Source: Patiria pectinifera
Taxonomy: Eukaryota > Echinodermata > Asteroidea > Valvatida > Asterinidae
DNA: 64,000 bases
Direction of reading: 5' to 3'
Assembly (NCBI GenBank): GCA_029964075.1
Contig: CM057144.1
Location: forward strand, 14,593,281 to 14,657,280
Below are positions 59,613 to 64,000 of the stretch, one piece after another. Within the stretch, counting starts at the first letter, position 1. Every line of letters begins with the position of its first letter. Position numbers and translations under genes: made by a program. The notes beneath the pieces are model-generated. The model saw only the letters and a program-made list of their open reading frames with translations, was not told the DNA's origin and ran no database searches.

Positions 59613-60410
59613 CTGAAGGCAAAACAGGAGTTTTTTATTGTTCACCACCCAGTTATTGCCCCACCGGAAAATGTGGCCCGATAAGTGACCCCCTCCCCGC
59701 CCCCTCCCATGCAGTTACGGCACTGTATATACACATTTACAGGGTGTGTCTTCTTTCTTTTTGGAGGGTTTTATTTGGAAATTTCCTGCCAAATGTTCAC
59801 ACTCGAATTTATTCCTTCAAAAGAAGTGTCATAAAACCACTTGCTACATCAGACATGTGATCCACAAAATGTGCTCCAAATGTTCCAGCTTTAATCTTAA
59901 ACCCTAATTCCCACCCCTGGAAGTCATTTCCGGCTGATGCTATTTATAACAGTCAAATGTCCGGATCAACTACGACTCAACTTTTAACCTGGAAGTTGCT
60001 CATGAAAAAAAGTGCGAGGCAAACGAAAATAAGAACCCAGGGGAAGCTATATTAAGAAACTACCCCAACATTAGTAGGGGCAGAGACTATTAATCACAAC
60101 TGATGTTGCCACAAAAGTGGAACAGAAAAGGGAACAGTTTCCGTAACAAAATAGGGCACGGATCCCAAAAGGGGTATAGGCGGATACATCAGGCTATAGG
60201 CCTACAACTTAGGCCAGCTGTTCTAACGCCATGTCACTGCCGTGCCGAACTTAATTGAATTGAGCTCTGCAGTTGCTCGGTTATCGCACGGCAGTAATGC
60301 ATCCAGAGTAGACTGCTATATTTTTCAAGCAGTTCAATGCACCTTCTGCGCCATCAAGTATCCATTCACGCCACAGACCCCCTGATGCGGACGCGAGAGA
60401 GGTCATGGTT

Positions 60411-60742
60411 AGCGCTGTGGTCCAATGGTTACGGTGTTCGACTAACGTGCCGTGATGCGTGGGTTTGAACCCTGACGGGGAACATGGCTTGTATTGTTGG
60501 GCAAGACACTATACAACAATTATCCCTCTTCACCCAGGAGGATTAAACGGAAACCGTACCTGTGAAGGTATGGAGACCGGAATGCACTGAGCTCGTGTTG
60601 CTGCAAAAACTGGTTTCAGGGAGACATAATTATACAACCAATCAGATTGATCATTAGTTACAAAAAAGGTAGCTCACTAAAAGTCAAATGACTGAATAAA
60701 GACCACGAAGTACACACTTCGGCTTTTCTTTTCTTTTCTTTT
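60411..60742 (+). mobile_element. tRNA-derived SINE, plus orientation, with (CTTTT)n tail
   Basis: A-box-like TGGTCCAATGG (60418-60428) and B-box-like GGGTTTGAACCC (60461-60472) are spaced as in a tRNA-derived polymerase III promoter. The body has CACCCAGGAGGATTAAACGG and CCGTACCTGTGAAGG; the tail is CTTTT repeats at 60723-60742. A different 3' tail from the two AAT-tailed copies. Confidence 0.8.
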
Positions 60743-60989
60743 GTATATTCAGAGCATGATCAGCAGTCACAGATCTATTCCAGAACTGTATGCAATTTAA
60801 GTGATTATCTCCTTAGCCCCACAAGTGTACAGAATATTACTGCAGCAAATGTACTACAATGGTAACAAAATGTGATGCTATAAAAGTGAACGTGTGCCCA
60901 ACGCACAAATCTATAGGGTGTTTCCCTCCTCCATGGTAACACGATTAAAATGGTAACAGCAAAATTTCAAACAGATTTAACTGGAAAAT

Positions 60990-61155
60990 GCAAAAATCTA
61001 TGGGCCTTGAAGAGCCTTGACTCAAAATTGCAAGGCACTGATCCCTCAAGGCCAAGGCCAAGGCTTTTGCCTTCAAGCCTCGAGGCCAAGGCCAAGGCCC
61101 TAAAGTCCAGCCTTAAGGCAGCCTTAAGGCCAAGGCCCAGCATCAAGGCACTACA
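60990..61155. repeat. AAGGCC-rich low-complexity tract
   Basis: Many CCAAGG and AAGGC words, partly mirrored (CCTTCAAGCC, GCCTTAAGGC), giving short hairpins. Resembles the subterminal word arrays of the 48377 element, but no ends were found. Confidence 0.6.
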
Positions 61156-61268
61156 TCACTGTATGAAGCGCTGTGATACCTTTGATATAATGCGCTTTAT
61201 ATAAAGCACCACATTGTTTGTATTATTGTGAGAATGCGCATTCCTAAATTGTTTCCCCACTTTCGAAT

Positions 61269-61560
61269 TTAATTGATCTCGGCACGGTCATGGCACGGCG
61301 TTTGGAACAGCGTCGTGCCGCTGTCGTCCGGAACGACGATAACACCTTGACGGCAGACGCTGTCGAACCGAGGATGGTGCCGTTCCGAACTCAATGTACC
61401 GAGCCATGTCACATTAATTGCAGTTATGCACGGCAGAAGCACGGCGTTTAAAACAGGCCCAGCAGGAAGGACGATGTCGGCTATGCTATTTCCTTCCTCA
61501 TTAAAAAGGAACATTAATCGAGATCGGCAGCGTTTAGAACAGGCCAAGGCGATGTCGGCT
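61269..61560. repeat. Imperfect internal repeat (CGGCGTTTGGAACAG words)
   Basis: Recurring GGCACGGCGTTT / GGCAGCGTTTAGAACAGGCC and GACGATGTCGGCT / GCGATGTCGGCT blocks at 61290, 61440 and 61525. Non-coding repeat of unknown class. Confidence 0.5.
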
Positions 61561-63119
61561 TTCGAAACTGCAAATCGTCAGCTTTTGAAGTCTGCCTGTA
61601 ATACGTTTTATCATGAACCCTGTATTTATATGAAGAAATGATTGTAGACAGTTGATTAACTGTCTAACAAATTCAACTGGAAGTGTTTTTTCGATATTTT
61701 TCCAATGCTACTCTCTATTGTTAAGGCTGCTTGAAGCTTGTTAAGGCGTAATGAAACCAAGGATTCCTCAAAAGCGCCCCATACAGACACTTTAGCACAC
61801 AAGCCCAAAGAAAGCTGTAGAGAGAAGACAATGAGAAGCATAACCATCGCTAGAAATTAAATCTGAATGAAAGTACACACAACACAAAATACGTATGCAT
61901 TTTACTCAGGAAAATATACGTTTATGTGCAACACAGACACGATGAATACAATAAGAGGGACAGCATTTTATAAGTTTTGAACCATTTGAAATAAAGACTG
62001 ACAAGCCAAACGTTATTAAACGAACAGATCAGGGCGCAAATCCGGTGAAAAATAGACTCCGATTAGATTTGTTCCAATATAGGTTAAACATTAACCAAAG
62101 ATATCGAATCGGCCTTTTATTACAATGGAATTATGGCCACTGGCACTTCTCCAGTGTCAAGCTACAATTTTTTTTTTATAGAATTTTAAGACGGATTAAG
62201 TCATGACACTGAATATCAGTTGACAACCTTTACAGAGTTGAGACGCTGACGACATTGGCTGAAAGCCCACACAGATGAACCGTGACAGACTGTCATTTAA
62301 GTGAGGTCATAAAAGCTTGCATATACATTGTACACCTCATCCGAAGCACAACCAATTAACAAGCTTTTATGCATCATAACAGCTAAAAAATGAAAGATTT
62401 GAAACTGCACTTTGAAATTCACTCAACACTTAACAATACCACTGCACATACTTCGCATAAAGATTTCTTAATTTGTAGAACGGGTCACCATCCAAAATTG
62501 CACAAAATTAGAATATGGTGTCAGCTACCAGGTTATGGCTTTTGCACAATGCCATTCCATGCTGAACATTATTCTGTGTGACTTTACTATTTACATGTGA
62601 CATCGGGAAGATATCTTTAAAAAAAAATTCCTTCCAATAGACCTTTTTCATTTAGCAGCCATCTTTGAGAACGCACCTCAAATGTGGCAGCAATGGAAAG
62701 GATCTACAGTATGCCAGACAATGCCGTGGAATGGTCCATCCACCAAGGCTTACATTTGAGGAATACCCACAACCTATGGATGAGCCCTGGTATCAATCTA
62801 TATGCAAAATTTCAGCATGCAAAGCATCTTCCACAAAGACATCCCTAAACCAGACAGAAGAAGGTACATGTAATTTAGATTTTGAGATGTTGTCCTGCCC
62901 ATAAAATGTTTTGCCTGAGGCTGTATGCGGCTCTAGAATGTTACTTTACAAAAAAAAGGTTGTTGGATAAAAAGAAAAGGTTTGTTGGGCAATCAAACCT
63001 GTGGAATGTGCAATTACAGCAGTAGGAGCTGGTAACTTGAAACCTTTTTGATCTGCATTGTTTTAGTGATAGCGGCCTCCTGACACCCTAGAGCCTCCTA
63101 TTGATTGGGCTTTCAATTG

Positions 63120-63900
63120 TAAAGGGGCTTCCGGTTGCCTTGGGGCCTAATGATACCCAGGAGCCTTCCACTGCTCATGGGCCTATCGATAGGCTCAGGA
63201 TATCTGATTGCCAAGAGGCCTCTTGATACCCAGAGGCCTTCTGATGCCCAGGGGTCTCTTGGCACCCAGGGGCATCTTGGCGCCCAGGGGCCTCTTGGCG
63301 CCCAGGGGCCTCTTGGCGCCCAGGGGCCTCTTGGCGCCCAGGGGCCTCTTGACGCCCAAGTGCCTCTTGATGCCCAGGGGCCTCTTGGCGCCCAGGGGCC
63401 TCTTGACGCCCAGGGGCATCTTGACACCCGAGTGCCTCTTGGCGCCCAGGGGCCTCTTGGCGCCCAGGGGCCTCTAAGGGGCCTCTTGATGCCCAGGGGG
63501 CCTCTTGACACCCAGGGGCCTCTTGACGCCCAGGGGACTCTTGATGCCCAGGGCCTCTTGATACCTAGGATCCTCTTGATACCCAGAGGCCTCTTGATGC
63601 CCAGGTGTCTCTTGATGCCCAAGTGCCTCTTGATGCCCAGGGGCTTCTAGATGTCCAGGAGCCTCCCATTGCTCAGGGGCCTCTTAGAGCCCATGGTCCA
63701 CTCACTGCTGCTATGAACCCTCTAATACAACTGGGATCCCGAATTGCCCAGGGGTCTCTAATTGCCATTTGGGCCTCTCATTGCCATTTGGGCCTCTCAC
63801 TTCCCAGGTGCCTCTAAATGCCCAGGTGCCTCTAAATGCCTAGGGGCCTCTAAATGCCTAGTGGCCTCTAAATGCCCAGGGGCCTCCCGTTCCCCAGGGG
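63120..63900. repeat. 18-bp minisatellite (GGGGCCTCTTGGCGCCCA)
   Basis: The core, about 63205-63660, is more than 20 units of GGGGCCTCTTGATGCCCA or its ..GGCGCCCA variant. The flanks at 63120-63200 and 63740-63900 are more diverged units (GCCTCTAAATGCCCAGGG). As 18 is a multiple of 3, several frames stay open on both strands; see the findings. Confidence 0.95.
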
Positions 63901-63907
63901 CCTGCTG

Positions 63908-64000
63908 TCAGTATTTAAAAGCACCCCATTGTGCAGCCTTGGTCAGGAACTCTTTCAGGTAGTATTCATCTAGGTTTTGGAATGCCTCAGTTTGGACGAC
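63908..64000 (-). CDS. C-terminal end of an unidentified minus-strand gene (partial)
   Basis: From the window edge, 30 sense codons then TGA at 63908-63910. The peptide contains EAFQNLDEYYLKEFLTKAAQ and ends WGAFKY. Its composition (aromatic, charged, amphipathic) looks like real protein rather than repeat, and the reading stops exactly before the minisatellite begins. I do not recognise the family. If real, the minisatellite and sequence to its left would be 3' untranslated or downstream DNA. Confidence 0.45.
   Translation of the reverse strand, partial: VVQTEAFQNLDEYYLKEFLTKAAQWGAFKY

Noticed and set aside
60411-60480. A true tRNA gene
   Set aside because: The tRNA-like head has poor cloverleaf arms and leads into a SINE body with a simple-repeat tail.
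61656-61847. Minus-strand 63-codon frame with a signal-peptide-like start
   Set aside because: A single short frame in AT-rich DNA, with no family match or splice continuation; a hydrophobic start arises easily by chance.
63135-63650. 171-codon GPLGAQ frame as a collagen-like protein
   Set aside because: The same repeat is open in other frames and on the minus strand because the 18-bp period is divisible by three. No splice, signal or non-repeat domain supports coding.

Overview
The window is eukaryotic, AT-rich and repeat-laden. It looks like a marine invertebrate genome, probably a deuterostome such as an echinoderm; that placement is inferred from gene structure and repeat style and was not tested. 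Only one gene can be read with confidence. It is a single-pass receptor guanylate cyclase (natriuretic-peptide-receptor / sperm-peptide-receptor type) on the minus strand, running from a start codon at 13869 leftwards. Seventeen consecutive exons were placed by GT-AG junctions with consistent phase. They encode signal peptide, ligand-binding ectodomain, one membrane helix, kinase-homology domain, dimerisation helix and about 60% of the cyclase domain (about 968 residues). The last exon or exons lie beyond the left edge. The introns hold fold-back minisatellite elements and G-rich elements, and intron 6 carries a broken copy of the 3' end of exon 6. From 13870 to about 63900 I see no convincing exon. 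This 50 kb is a mosaic of non-autonomous DNA transposons: hAT-like elements with 8-bp target duplications, Tc1/mariner-like palindromic MITEs, and terminal-inverted-repeat MITEs that nest in each other. It also holds three tRNA-derived SINEs, satellites and diverged low-copy repeats. No reverse transcriptase or transposase reading frame was recognised. At the right edge an 18-bp minisatellite (about 63200-63900) abuts what looks like the final 30 codons of another minus-strand gene, which I cannot name; the minisatellite may lie in its 3' untranslated region. I found no previously undescribed biological system that I could defend. The best leads are the transposon nesting at 48-50 kb, the fold-back arrays with the duplicated exon piece at 8.3-9.3 kb, and the palindromic satellite at 37.6 kb.
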